Notes under the pieces: generated by a model
Seen by the model: only the letters and a program-made list of their open reading frames with translations
Told to the model about the DNA's origin: nothing
The model's database searches: none
DNA from: UBA7662 sp943369355
Lineage (GTDB): Bacteria; Bacteroidota; Bacteroidia; UBA7662
DNA length: 64,000 bases
Assembly: GCA_943369355.1 (NCBI GenBank)
Contig: CALRMX020000004.1
Location: 310,001 to 374,000, forward strand
Reading direction: 5' to 3'
Program-made: the position numbers and the translations under genes
Part shown: positions 1 through 9,402 of the stretch, one piece after another
Layout of the letters: the number at the start of each line of letters is the position of its first letter
Position numbering within the stretch: the stretch's first letter is position 1

Positions 1-75
1 GATCGTTTGCTTAGCAACGTCTAACGGCCGAAAATAATACATCCGACGTCGTTTTCCTAAGCCTTAATAAAAATA

Positions 76-792
76 TTACTCTGTTTTTAGTACAAATCGT
101 ACGGGCACATTGTAGCGAACCTTTACCGGTATACCCCGCTGAATGCCAGGCTTCCACTTGGGCATTCCCCGTATGATGCGAACGGCCTCCTCATCACAGC
201 CTCCGCCAATGCTGCGCAAGACTATTGGGGCACTAATTTTTCCTTGCTCATCAATCACAAACTGAACCACCACCAATCCTTCAATCCGATTTTCGCGGGC
301 CATTTGCGGGTACTTGATGTTGGTAGATAAATAGCGAAGCAACTCGGCCGTTCCTCCCGGAAATTCAGGCATCTCCTCCACAATAACGAATACTTCTGCT
401 TCATCGGTATTTTCTTCGCCGGGTAAAGCCGACGATGGTGGACCGAAGGCATTGGCGGGTATGGCAATATCGTTGGCACCTGTAATTTCGGTGCTTGCCA
501 TCTGGGTTTCTTGCAGAGTTTGATTCAATACCGTGGTGATATTGCCCGATAGTGGTTGGGTGCTTAACTCCACATTAGCTGGCGGCAAAAACGTACGTTG
601 CTGGGTACGTGGGGTGTTGAGCTCGACTTGCTCAATACGTTCCGACTCAGGGTCGGGGATAAACATTTGGTCTTCGGGGTCTTCGTAGAACTTGACATTA
701 AATGCCCAAATGGCCAAGCCAAGCGAGATAATCAAGCCTATTTCGAAAAAAACGAAACGCTTTTCATTCAGCTTTTTGAGGTAACCTTTCAT
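76..792 (-). CDS. TonB-family energy transducer
   Basis: About 238 residues. A short cytoplasmic N-terminus rich in Lys is followed by one membrane helix near residues 14-31, a periplasmic linker, and a C-terminal TonB_C domain from about residue 145 (EFPGGTAELLRYL, then YPQMARENRIEG and VVVQFVIDEQGKI). Such proteins carry inner-membrane proton-motive force to TonB-dependent outer-membrane receptors. The start is taken at 792 because its ATG overlaps the TGA of the upstream vanZ-like gene (ATGA), which argues for coupled translation; an in-frame start at 819 would add nine residues. The last gene of a minus-strand run behind ruvA, sprA and gcvH. The ExbBD partner is not in the window. Family call firm; its receptor is unknown. 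Confidence 0.88.
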   Translation of the reverse strand: MKGYLKKLNEKRFVFFEIGLIISLGLAIWAFNVKFYEDPEDQMFIPDPESERIEQVELNTPRTQQRTFLPPANVELSTQPLSGNITTVLNQTLQETQMASTEITGANDIAIPANAFGPPSSALPGEENTDEAEVFVIVEEMPEFPGGTAELLRYLSTNIKYPQMARENRIEGLVVVQFVIDEQGKISAPIVLRSIGGGCDEEAVRIIRGMPKWKPGIQRGIPVKVRYNVPVRFVLKTE

Positions 793-1241
793 GCCGAACG
801 TTTTTGAAGTATCACCCAACTAAAAAAGGCCCAGCCCAAAATGCAACCAACGGTATTGGCTACATAATCGTAGGGATCGGCACTGCGCGAAGCAAACGCC
901 AATCCTTGCAGTATTTCGGTAATTCCGCTGAAGAAAAAACCCAAAAGCAAGGCATAAAATCCGCCTTCGTATCGGAGATGGGCAAAAAGCTGCTGCTTGT
1001 AAAAACCCTGCATGCTCAATATCACCAGGATAAAAAACATGAGCGCATGAATAAACTTGTCGCCAGAAAAAAGCGAACTGGTTCCAAAATAGCTGCTGGG
1101 CATACTTACCAAAGCAAATATGACCAGTAGCCACAAGAAGGCTGGGAGGTTGAACATGAAAAATTTCCACCAACCCTTCCTCGGGTTACGCTTGGCGCGT
1201 CGGTCGGTCGAATTAGTGACCTGTAAGTTGCTGGTAAGCAT
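789..1241 (-). CDS. VanZ-like family membrane protein
   Basis: 150 residues with a basic N-terminal tail and about four membrane helices (LPAFLWLLVIFALVSMP, then FIHALMFFILVILSM, YALLLGFFFSGITEIL and a final helix ending WVILQKRSA). The DKFIHA segment after helix 1 and the EILQ...R..D..D..AN..G motif (residues about 108-131) are typical of VanZ-like proteins. The molecular role of chromosomal VanZ-like proteins is not settled; teicoplanin resistance is known only for VanZ itself. The first Met overlaps the end of gcvH by 29 bases; a later Met near 1157 is a possible alternative. It overlaps the tonB-like gene by four bases. Confidence 0.85.
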   Translation of the reverse strand: MLTSNLQVTNSTDRRAKRNPRKGWWKFFMFNLPAFLWLLVIFALVSMPSSYFGTSSLFSGDKFIHALMFFILVILSMQGFYKQQLFAHLRYEGGFYALLLGFFFSGITEILQGLAFASRSADPYDYVANTVGCILGWAFFSWVILQKRSA

Positions 1242-1593
1242 CGGCGGTGAGCAATTGGTCTACTTCAGCAGGATTGCTGATTTTTACCTTGATCATCCAG
1301 CCACTTCCGTAAGGATCGGAGTTTACCGCTTCGGGCGCATTGTCGAGACCGGCATTCTTCTCGATGACTTCGCCACTCAACGGCATAAACAAGTCCGAAA
1401 CGGTTTTTACGGCTTCTACAGTACCAAATACTTCGTCGCGGGCAACGGTTTGACCTACGGTTTCGATTTCTACAAAAACGATGTCGCCAAGTTCGCCCTG
1501 TGCAAAGTCGGTGATACCCACCGTGGCTACATCGCCTTCAATTAAAACCCACTCGTGTTCTTTGGTGTACTTAAGATTAGCTGGAACGTTCAT
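1213..1593 (-). CDS. gcvH: Glycine cleavage system H protein
   Basis: 126 residues, the usual length. It is the lipoylated carrier of the glycine cleavage complex, moving the aminomethyl group between the P, T and L proteins in the cytoplasm. The lipoyl-lysine is K63 in FGTVEAVKTVSDLFMPLSGE; the N-terminal YTKEHEWV and the C-terminal YGSGWMIKV blocks are also family signatures. gcvP and gcvT are not in the window. It lies just downstream of sprA and upstream of a vanZ-like gene; I recall ruvA-sprA-gcvH neighbourhoods as common in Bacteroidota, and that seems to hold here. Confidence 0.97.
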   Translation of the reverse strand: MNVPANLKYTKEHEWVLIEGDVATVGITDFAQGELGDIVFVEIETVGQTVARDEVFGTVEAVKTVSDLFMPLSGEVIEKNAGLDNAPEAVNSDPYGSGWMIKVKISNPAEVDQLLTADAYQQLTGH

Positions 1594-1640
1594 AACTGCT
1601 GTTTTTTTCTCAAAAATACAGCTTTATTTGACCCTTGCAC

Positions 1641-4600
1641 TTAGTTGGCTATGGTAAATCGAATACTTAAGCCCCCACTGGTTTGCGCGGTAGGAAATGC
1701 GGTTGAAATGAAGGGTTCGTTGAGTACGTAATCGTAAAATAACCGAATGTTTACCCGGTCGTTCAGCACATAGTCGATGCTTGGCTTGAGCGATACGTTA
1801 CGCCCACCTCCCGAGGGCTGAGGCTCGGCTCCATCCAAATCGCGGAGAATATTGTAGTTGTCGCGGATATTCACATCAAGACGGGCGTTGAGGTCGTTGG
1901 CGGTTTTGCTGGCTTTACCGTTGAACAAAAACGGTAACATATCGCTGGTGAAGCGGTAGCCGAGGCCAATCGTAAATTCGTTCGAACGCATTTCGTTCAA
2001 CCGGTTATTGATGAGCGTTAAGGTGAGCGTACGCATTTGTTTGTATTCGATGCGGGCCGTGATGTTGTTTTTGAGCGTGAAATCTACGCCTGCCAAGGGT
2101 GCAAACTGCTCGCTGATGGTGATCTGCGATATCTGGTAGCGCGGATAAAAATCGCGGTTCAGTAGCGTATCGCGTATGCTGGCTGGCTGCGTTGGATCAC
2201 CATAAATGAGGTTAGTAGTAAAGTTGCCCACGGTGTAGGTAGAGCGGTACGAGTGGTTGAAGGTGATGCTCTGGAAGTAATCCTTGAAAAATGCCTTCTT
2301 CACTAAACCCGAGTAGGTAATCCGCCAGTTAGGCAACGGAATTTTGGGGAAAAAGCCCAAATCAACCGACTCGGCCGACTGACCAGTATAAGCTGCAATG
2401 AACGAAGGCACCAAAACATCGAGCGACTTACGGCTGTACCCGTCGGGGAAAAGACTGTCGACCGCTCCACGGCCAATCGAATTGTCGTTGAGTGCCGCCA
2501 AACGGTCGGCCACCACCAAACGGTTCAACTCAAAACGTCGGAAAACGTCCGATTCGAGATAGCCGGGCTGGGTAGGGTCGGTCACTAGCCGCTCGAAAGC
2601 CGTATTCCAGGTGATGGTACTTACGCTGTAGTCGCCCGTTTCGAGCTGGTTGATGCTCAAGATGTCGCCATTGGTGCCAGCCCTAAAATTTTCGGTATAA
2701 CGGTAATTCTGAGTACGGGTGATACTTAGGGTTATCCTAAACTCCTTGAATGGCTCCAGTGTTGCTTGTCCTTGTAGGTTTATGTTCCGCGTATTGGTGT
2801 ACAAGGCATTCAAATTGGTGTCGCCGGTGAGCCAACCATTTTGCAGCACTCGTGCCCGTATGTCGTCTTGGAAGCCAAGCACAAAGCGATAACCGGGTGC
2901 GTTGTTGTCGAAATTATTACCAAAATACTGCGGATCCTGGGTGAAGCCCGGAAGTATGGTACCCTGTGTGACCGAGTAGTTGGCCGATACATTTTTCAGC
3001 ATCATGGCTGCCTTTACGAGGTTGCGGCCCAAATTACGGCTGTAATCTTCACGGTCTTGCTGACTTACCGCATTGCCATTTTCACCGAATTGGTTGCGAT
3101 TTGGCTGCTCCTTCTCACCTTCTTTCTTCTTCTTTTTCTCGTCCTTTTTCTTGTCGCGCAGCGGCTGGTCGAGATTAATCTTGCGGAGTACACCTACTTT
3201 GTTGTACAAGCTCATCATGTTGAGCGTGGCGTTCAAGCGGTTGGTTTGTGAGTTCTGGATGATGTTCCCCAACGAGTCGGCAGCCAATGGCGCGGCAGTC
3301 CATTCGTAGGTGCCTTGGTATTGGTACGAGCTGGTCACCCAGTCGAGCATTTTGAACTTATTAAACGGCAGCTGGTAGTTCAGATTTATGCTCTGCTGAT
3401 ACCGCGTGGGTCGACCCAAATTACGGAAGTTCCTAATCACCGTATCGCGCTTCTCCTCGGTATCGATGCGCCCAAAAGGTTCGTCGATACGGGTATTCAT
3501 GGTGGCGTCGTACTCCAACTTCAACGAGCGTGATAAATCGTATCGCATGTTGTAGAAGCGGTTGAAGGTGAAGTTTTTGTTCCAAGTAGGACTAATGCCC
3601 ACCCCGCCTGCGCTGTTATTTCGCAGCTGCGTTTCTTGAAACATCCGATCCACGTCGGTACGCAAACTCAAACTTTGTGGCATCAGGTAGAAGTTGAAAT
3701 CCTTGATCCACAGCAAACTCCTGCCTTTCACTGCTTTAGCGAAAGGACGGTAGTTTTTAGGCTGACCGGTATAATTGTATCCTACCGATGCTCGATAATT
3801 TTTGAGGGTATTGTAGGCGGTAAATGGGTTGCGGTTGTAGTTCTCCGAATAAGAAAGCGTAAGATTCAGGTTTTCGATGTCCCACAACTGCGGCTTTCGC
3901 TGCCGGGTACGCATCTTCTGCATATTGGTCACATTGATGCTTCGGCGTAGCATATAGGTTTGAGTAACCGTACGCACCGAGTCGCGGGCTGCCGGGTCGT
4001 CGAAGTCGTTCAACACATTTTCGAGCAAAATATCGCGGTCGATGGGGTTAAATTCCGGCGTGCTAAACATCTCACCAAACCCAAAATATAGCGGTATGCG
4101 CAAACCGTAACGCTCCGGGAAAAACTTGCCCATCTCAAAGGTTGAGGCCAGGTCGTACTGAAAGAGATCGTCGCGGTTACGGTCGCTTACCTTCGACTCC
4201 ACGCCGCCAAAACCGATGGTTTTGCGCAGACCGGTTACACTCACAGTGCCAAAATCGGCCAATTTCACGTTCATCTGACCGGTTGCTGCCCAGCCGTCGC
4301 GGTTATCAAATTCAGTGAGCCGCAGTTCGTTGAACCACACTTCGCCGCACTTATCCAGACCGTCGTCGCCGGGGTTGTTGTTGGCTTTCGGGTTACGTAC
4401 CCCCATCATGATCGATTGCACCGTGCTCAGGTTAGGGTTACCCAATACCGTAATGCGGTGACCGCGGTCGTTGATGAACACAAACGGAACGTTAAACGGC
4501 CAGTTGGCTCGGTTACGGGCTTGTTTGGCGCTGTTTAGTTCCGCAAAGGTCACATTCAAACTGTTGGCTGTTGGCCAAATAACATTCGGGTCGGAAGTGC

Positions 4601-7600
4601 CTTCGGGTGTAATTACCAATGGCTGTTCGTATTCGTAGTAGTTAAAAACGTAGTCGTTGCCAAAGCGCACAAACATACGTACGTCGCCGTCTTGTAAGAG
4701 CGGACCTTCGGCATGCACAAACATCTCGATACGTTTGTAAGCCCGTATGTCAAATGTGGTGTTTTTGAACGCTGCACGGGCGTCGCCATCGCGTAAATTA
4801 CAAAAACGCAGCTGCATCGCCTGCTCATTGAGCTGCTGGAAGTTGGTGGTAAATACGTTACGCACCCGCTCAATTCCCGGCGGCACCACATAAGGCACAG
4901 GCTGGCGATTGCCATTTTCCTCAATGTTTACTGTCGATAGCAAAAAGGTGGTGCTTTCTTCCGGGTCGGTGGGCACATATTCGCCAGGAGCCTGCAAATC
5001 GGCTAAATAGCGGCGCCAGTCGGTGCGTACCAACGACAGCGTGGCAAAACGACATACCACACTGTCGTCGAAGCCCGCGAAGTACATCCGCACAAAACGT
5101 ATCGACTTATAATCGAATACATTCCCTACCCGTCGGTCGGGCTTTTGTACGGGTACCCTAAACTGGTACCAGTTTACCTCGGCACTGGTACGGTTGCGAA
5201 GCTGAACGGTGGCCTTGTAGATGTCGGTAATGTAATTCCGACCAATAACCATATCGGCAGGCCGCAAACTCACACGGTATTCGTAATAATCTTCGTTTTG
5301 TGAAAGGGTATTGTCGAGGTTGATGTCTTCGGTATTGGGCAAGTTGGTGGCCGAAGTGGGATAAGGTTCGGGCGACTGCTGGTCGGTTGGCGAATTGCCT
5401 TGCTGGCCGTTAAACAACTTATATCGTTGCAGCACGTCGAGTTGTGCGTTGTCGTAATCCGATCCGCGGAAATGGTGGTAGTTGTCGTTGGCTGGATCGG
5501 TAAAGGCTTTTTGGTAGGCAGGCGAGGCCACTCCGTGAAGGGCTTCAAGCCGTGCCAGATAAGCCTGAAAGAAGGTACGTTCTTGCTCGTCGTTGAGCCC
5601 ATCGAGCCCCACATCCTGGGTTACCCGCGAGGCTGGGTCGTTGTCGAAGGCATTCACCAGCGGTTGCAAACGGGGTACCAAGCCCCAAACGGTGGTATCG
5701 ATCGAGCCGCTACCGTCGGCACGAGGGAAGCCATTTTCGTAACCACGCCTTCCATCCTTCAACAAATCCTCGCTCACCGTGCCCAGGTTGATAAACAGGT
5801 CACCTCCGCTATGGTTGGGCTTGTAGATGTACGGGTCCATCATCCAAAACTCGAGAAACTCGATGTTGGCGGCTTCAAAGTCGTTGGTTTCTATCTTCCG
5901 TTGTAGTCCGCCCCACCGTGTGGTAGGATTGAGCAGGTTGCCATTGGCGTCAACGCCAGCGCTGTACTGGGTGGGCTCGGCGTCGTAATTGTAAATGCCC
6001 CGCTGGTTGGGGTAATACGCCATATCAAAGGTGGCAATGTTCTGCGGCTGGTTGTTGGCGAGCTGCTTATTGGGAAACACCTCCTGCTCAAGCACCTGGC
6101 GCATGTAGTGGTTCGACTTCATCTCCAGGTCGTCGCGGATGTGAACCGGGGTGATGTTGGAGTTGCTAAAAAAGAGCGGGTCGATGTTGTACCACATCAC
6201 CCGGGCACGGTTAAAACCATTCGCTAGGTTGTTGCGTAGGCTCGACTCCGTAAAGGGTGCCGGTGTACTGGCATGCTGCCATAAAGCAGGGCTGGTGATG
6301 CTGATGCTGTTTTCGGCGGCTTCAAAGTCGTCGATATACGAAATACCCCCTGCGCCGATGGCGCGGGCATTGCCGGGCAACAAACGTGCATATTCGCCGC
6401 TCAGCTGAACCACCGAGGCTTCTTTGGTTTCGATGAATGGCAGCCCGTCGACCAGCTTGGTCACGAACTTCGACTCGGTTTGCATGCTGGCGTCGAGGCC
6501 AAGCATGGTATTGGAAATGGGCTCGTCGCCGATGTTCACTTTGGGTGTTATAGGCCTTTCATTCAGGTGCAGGAGGGTACCACCCAGGTTAATGTCGCGG
6601 TTCACACGGTAGTCGAAGCGGGTGGCCGACAGTGTACGGGCGGTTGTTTGGAAAAGCGGGCTGTTTTCGAAGTTCACGGTGATTTGTTCACCAGAGCTGA
6701 GCAAACCGGTATTCAATATTTTTACGCGACCAAGCGTATAATCTACCGTATAGTCGCTGCCTTCGGTAAGCGTTCGTGTGCCGGCCATTACCCGTACCGA
6801 CCCCGGGGGTAAGTTCATGGCACCTACGCTAATCTCCGAGCCACTGCTCGACTGGAAACGACCTACCAGCCGGTAGCGGTTAAGCTCCGGAAACTGCTGC
6901 GCCCAGGCTCGGGTGCTGTCGTAAAGGGGACTAAACACATACCTTCGTTTCACGGCTTCGGGCGTGGGCCCGGCCGCGTCGAATGCAGCCGCGAGGTCTT
7001 TACCAAATGGCTCCACCAAGGGCAGGATTACGCGTCCTTTCGCGGCATCGATGGTAACGTTCTCCACAAAATCGTAGAAGCCGTCGGGCTGTGGCTCCAA
7101 CTGTACGTTCAAACGGTCAACGCCCAGCACCTGAATCAACTGCCTTCCGGAAATGCTGCCTTCAGGTATGAAGTTTTTATTGCCGGTGAGCACGTCGTTG
7201 TACACCAAATTCAGCGTAAAGTCGGTTTTGTTGATGCCAAAGGCATTGAGGGAGTAGATGTTTTTCATCATCAAATCCCATATCGGCAAGTCGGTGCGTA
7301 TGTTGGTGCCTTTGAGCAATTTCAAAAAGAGCACCGTGGGATTGGTTTGGTCGTTGGGAACCTCTTGCGAGAATTCACCCACCCGGTACAACACCCCGTT
7401 TACGGTGTATTCGAAGGCAACGGCGAGCACCTCATCGTTGTTGAGCGAGGTATTCAACGAGATATAACCGAGCAATGGGTTGAGGGTATACTGGGTAGGA
7501 TCGAGCTTGCGGGCGAAGGTGATTTCGTAATCGCCGGTATTGGCGAGCTGGTTAAAAGGAAAACGCGTTTGCAGGATGTCGAGCGCACTATTTACGGCAC

Positions 7601-8765
7601 GTAAATCGGCATTACCGGGACTCGTTAACTCCCCATATAAGCTGTTGGCTCCATTGCCAGGTATGGCCGAGCCGTTGCCGAAGATGGCTGGATTGTGCGG
7701 GTTGTTTTCGCCCAAATCCATAAAGCCAAGCACGTCGCGTACATCGGCACTGATTTGGTTGCGGTTAGTTACCCATACTTCCACGCGGGTTACTACGATA
7801 TTCGACCGCACCACGGGTAAGGAGGCCATAGCGCCGTTAAACCTATTCCTAAACTCCTGAGTGAGGAAGAAGTGTCGGTTGGCATCGTACTGGTCGGCAC
7901 CAATATCGAACTGGGTGGCCTGACCTCCTCCTTGCAGCACCACCTGCTGACTCTCACCCCGCTGTTGGGTAAGCACCGAGGTGACCCGTAAACGACCAAA
8001 CTGGAGCTCGGTTTTGATACCAAACAAACTCTGGCTGCCTTGAATGAGTGCCGACCGCAACGGCAGCGCTACGTTTCCTACCTCTATCTTTTTGATGATC
8101 TCGTCTTCATAGCCGGTATACTCCAACTTCATCTGATTTTCGAAGTTGAAAACGGCCTGGGTATTTTGTGAGGCCGTGAACTTTAGCTTCTCACCAATGG
8201 TACCAACCACCGTGAGCTGTATGTTCATGTCGAAGTCGAAATTGCCGATGCGTCGCTGCTGCACCGTGAGATTGGGGTTGTCGATACGGTTGAAGTTCCC
8301 GGCAAACCGCAACTCTGCGCTTCCTTGCGGGCGTATATCGACAAAGCTGCCACCAAATATTTTATCGAATACTTTGGGGCCTACGTATATCTTAGGTATT
8401 ACCCCCTGCCGTTCAATGGAACCAGATGTTTGTCCTGAGTTACGTTCTTTCCAATAGCTGTCTTTACCGCGTTCGCGTTCGTAACGCAAAAACTCCTCGT
8501 AGCTCATGGGAATGGGCTCACCGATATTGAGCTGGCCTACTTTTTCGCGCACCACATAGCGCCCGGTTAGGGGGTCGTATTCGTACACCAGCGTGGTTGG
8601 AGGCTTGAGTCCGAGCGGATTACGGCCGCGCTGTAAGGGACTGCGGCTATCACGCATCGGGTAGGGCAAAGCACTGCTGTCGGGAGTGGTGGTTTGGGCC
8701 TGTACACTCAGGGTCGTAAAAACGCAACAAGCTGTTATCCAAATAGATAACAGCCTGAAGGTCAT
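1641..8765 (-). CDS. sprA: T9SS outer-membrane translocon SprA (Sov)
   Basis: About 2374 residues, close to the usual ~2400 of SprA, the giant beta-barrel that forms the type IX secretion pore and is needed for gliding. A signal peptide (MTFRLLSIWITACCVFTTLS, cleaved after VQAQ) leads into a proline/arginine-rich N-terminus and a protein dominated by alternating beta-strand pattern to the end, as expected for the very large barrel. A lysine/glutamate-rich loop sits near residues 1870-1885. Start choice: the reading frame extends 16 codons to a TTG at 8813, two bases past the ruvA stop, but the ATG at 8765 gives a cleaner signal peptide. Identification rests on length, signal peptide, barrel character and the ruvA/gcvH context. 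Confidence 0.93.
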   Translation of the reverse strand: MTFRLLSIWITACCVFTTLSVQAQTTTPDSSALPYPMRDSRSPLQRGRNPLGLKPPTTLVYEYDPLTGRYVVREKVGQLNIGEPIPMSYEEFLRYERERGKDSYWKERNSGQTSGSIERQGVIPKIYVGPKVFDKIFGGSFVDIRPQGSAELRFAGNFNRIDNPNLTVQQRRIGNFDFDMNIQLTVVGTIGEKLKFTASQNTQAVFNFENQMKLEYTGYEDEIIKKIEVGNVALPLRSALIQGSQSLFGIKTELQFGRLRVTSVLTQQRGESQQVVLQGGGQATQFDIGADQYDANRHFFLTQEFRNRFNGAMASLPVVRSNIVVTRVEVWVTNRNQISADVRDVLGFMDLGENNPHNPAIFGNGSAIPGNGANSLYGELTSPGNADLRAVNSALDILQTRFPFNQLANTGDYEITFARKLDPTQYTLNPLLGYISLNTSLNNDEVLAVAFEYTVNGVLYRVGEFSQEVPNDQTNPTVLFLKLLKGTNIRTDLPIWDLMMKNIYSLNAFGINKTDFTLNLVYNDVLTGNKNFIPEGSISGRQLIQVLGVDRLNVQLEPQPDGFYDFVENVTIDAAKGRVILPLVEPFGKDLAAAFDAAGPTPEAVKRRYVFSPLYDSTRAWAQQFPELNRYRLVGRFQSSSGSEISVGAMNLPPGSVRVMAGTRTLTEGSDYTVDYTLGRVKILNTGLLSSGEQITVNFENSPLFQTTARTLSATRFDYRVNRDINLGGTLLHLNERPITPKVNIGDEPISNTMLGLDASMQTESKFVTKLVDGLPFIETKEASVVQLSGEYARLLPGNARAIGAGGISYIDDFEAAENSISITSPALWQHASTPAPFTESSLRNNLANGFNRARVMWYNIDPLFFSNSNITPVHIRDDLEMKSNHYMRQVLEQEVFPNKQLANNQPQNIATFDMAYYPNQRGIYNYDAEPTQYSAGVDANGNLLNPTTRWGGLQRKIETNDFEAANIEFLEFWMMDPYIYKPNHSGGDLFINLGTVSEDLLKDGRRGYENGFPRADGSGSIDTTVWGLVPRLQPLVNAFDNDPASRVTQDVGLDGLNDEQERTFFQAYLARLEALHGVASPAYQKAFTDPANDNYHHFRGSDYDNAQLDVLQRYKLFNGQQGNSPTDQQSPEPYPTSATNLPNTEDINLDNTLSQNEDYYEYRVSLRPADMVIGRNYITDIYKATVQLRNRTSAEVNWYQFRVPVQKPDRRVGNVFDYKSIRFVRMYFAGFDDSVVCRFATLSLVRTDWRRYLADLQAPGEYVPTDPEESTTFLLSTVNIEENGNRQPVPYVVPPGIERVRNVFTTNFQQLNEQAMQLRFCNLRDGDARAAFKNTTFDIRAYKRIEMFVHAEGPLLQDGDVRMFVRFGNDYVFNYYEYEQPLVITPEGTSDPNVIWPTANSLNVTFAELNSAKQARNRANWPFNVPFVFINDRGHRITVLGNPNLSTVQSIMMGVRNPKANNNPGDDGLDKCGEVWFNELRLTEFDNRDGWAATGQMNVKLADFGTVSVTGLRKTIGFGGVESKVSDRNRDDLFQYDLASTFEMGKFFPERYGLRIPLYFGFGEMFSTPEFNPIDRDILLENVLNDFDDPAARDSVRTVTQTYMLRRSINVTNMQKMRTRQRKPQLWDIENLNLTLSYSENYNRNPFTAYNTLKNYRASVGYNYTGQPKNYRPFAKAVKGRSLLWIKDFNFYLMPQSLSLRTDVDRMFQETQLRNNSAGGVGISPTWNKNFTFNRFYNMRYDLSRSLKLEYDATMNTRIDEPFGRIDTEEKRDTVIRNFRNLGRPTRYQQSINLNYQLPFNKFKMLDWVTSSYQYQGTYEWTAAPLAADSLGNIIQNSQTNRLNATLNMMSLYNKVGVLRKINLDQPLRDKKKDEKKKKKEGEKEQPNRNQFGENGNAVSQQDREDYSRNLGRNLVKAAMMLKNVSANYSVTQGTILPGFTQDPQYFGNNFDNNAPGYRFVLGFQDDIRARVLQNGWLTGDTNLNALYTNTRNINLQGQATLEPFKEFRITLSITRTQNYRYTENFRAGTNGDILSINQLETGDYSVSTITWNTAFERLVTDPTQPGYLESDVFRRFELNRLVVADRLAALNDNSIGRGAVDSLFPDGYSRKSLDVLVPSFIAAYTGQSAESVDLGFFPKIPLPNWRITYSGLVKKAFFKDYFQSITFNHSYRSTYTVGNFTTNLIYGDPTQPASIRDTLLNRDFYPRYQISQITISEQFAPLAGVDFTLKNNITARIEYKQMRTLTLTLINNRLNEMRSNEFTIGLGYRFTSDMLPFLFNGKASKTANDLNARLDVNIRDNYNILRDLDGAEPQPSGGGRNVSLKPSIDYVLNDRVNIRLFYDYVLNEPFISTAFPTAQTSGGLSIRFTIAN

Positions 8766-8814
8766 CCGACCTACAGCCGGACGATTTTTACTTCTGACCC
8801 CGCGATACTTCAAC

Positions 8815-9402
8815 TTAGACCGATTTCAATACTTGTTTAATGAGCGCTTCAACGGTTTGTGGCGCATCGGGTTTCTGAAGAAGCTGATGCAGCACTTTTT
8901 CCATCTGGGCTTTCGGGAATCCCAGCGTCACAAGAGCCAATAACGCCTCCTCACGTACATTATTGTAAGCTTGCTCGCCTAAATCAAGACTTTCGGGATT
9001 GCCTTTGAGCAGCTTGTCTTTGAGCTCGATGATCATTCGCTGCGCAGTTTTAGGACCAATGCCCTTGATGCGCTGCACGGCTGCCACATTGCCACTCACG
9101 ATGGCCTTGCGAAGCTCGTCGGGTGTGGCATAACTCAATATGGTACGGGCGGTGTTCGGACCAATACCTTGCACCGATATCAGCTGCATAAACAGCTCCT
9201 TCTCGGTAGGCTCAGCAAAGCCATACAGCACATGCGCATCTTCCCTAACCTGGAGATAGGTGTGCAGTTGCACCTGCTCACGATCGCCTAGCTGACTATA
9301 CGTATGCAGCGAAATATGCACTTCGTAGCCTACCCCATTCACGTCGATAAGTAAGGTAGTGGCGCTTTTATGCGCCAAACGGCCTTTCAAAAATGCGATC
9401 AT
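8815..9402 (-). CDS. ruvA: Holliday junction branch-migration protein RuvA
   Basis: 195 residues, normal length. RuvA binds four-way DNA junctions as a tetramer and loads the RuvB motor. Domain I (OB fold) covers residues 1-65 (MIAFLKGRL, LIDVNGVGYEV); domain II has the two helix-hairpin-helix motifs VQGIGPNTA and IKGIGPKTAQRMIIELKDKL; the C-terminal three-helix domain III (about 150-195, EEALLALVTLGF) is present. Its start overlaps the stop of the malic enzyme gene by four bases (ATGA). sprA follows directly. Confidence 0.97.
   Translation of the reverse strand: MIAFLKGRLAHKSATTLLIDVNGVGYEVHISLHTYSQLGDREQVQLHTYLQVREDAHVLYGFAEPTEKELFMQLISVQGIGPNTARTILSYATPDELRKAIVSGNVAAVQRIKGIGPKTAQRMIIELKDKLLKGNPESLDLGEQAYNNVREEALLALVTLGFPKAQMEKVLHQLLQKPDAPQTVEALIKQVLKSV

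Noticed and set aside
1641..8813. Many plus-strand open frames inside sprA (for example 5400-5906)
   Set aside because: They are shadows of the sprA reading frame, with no start context or recognisable domain.
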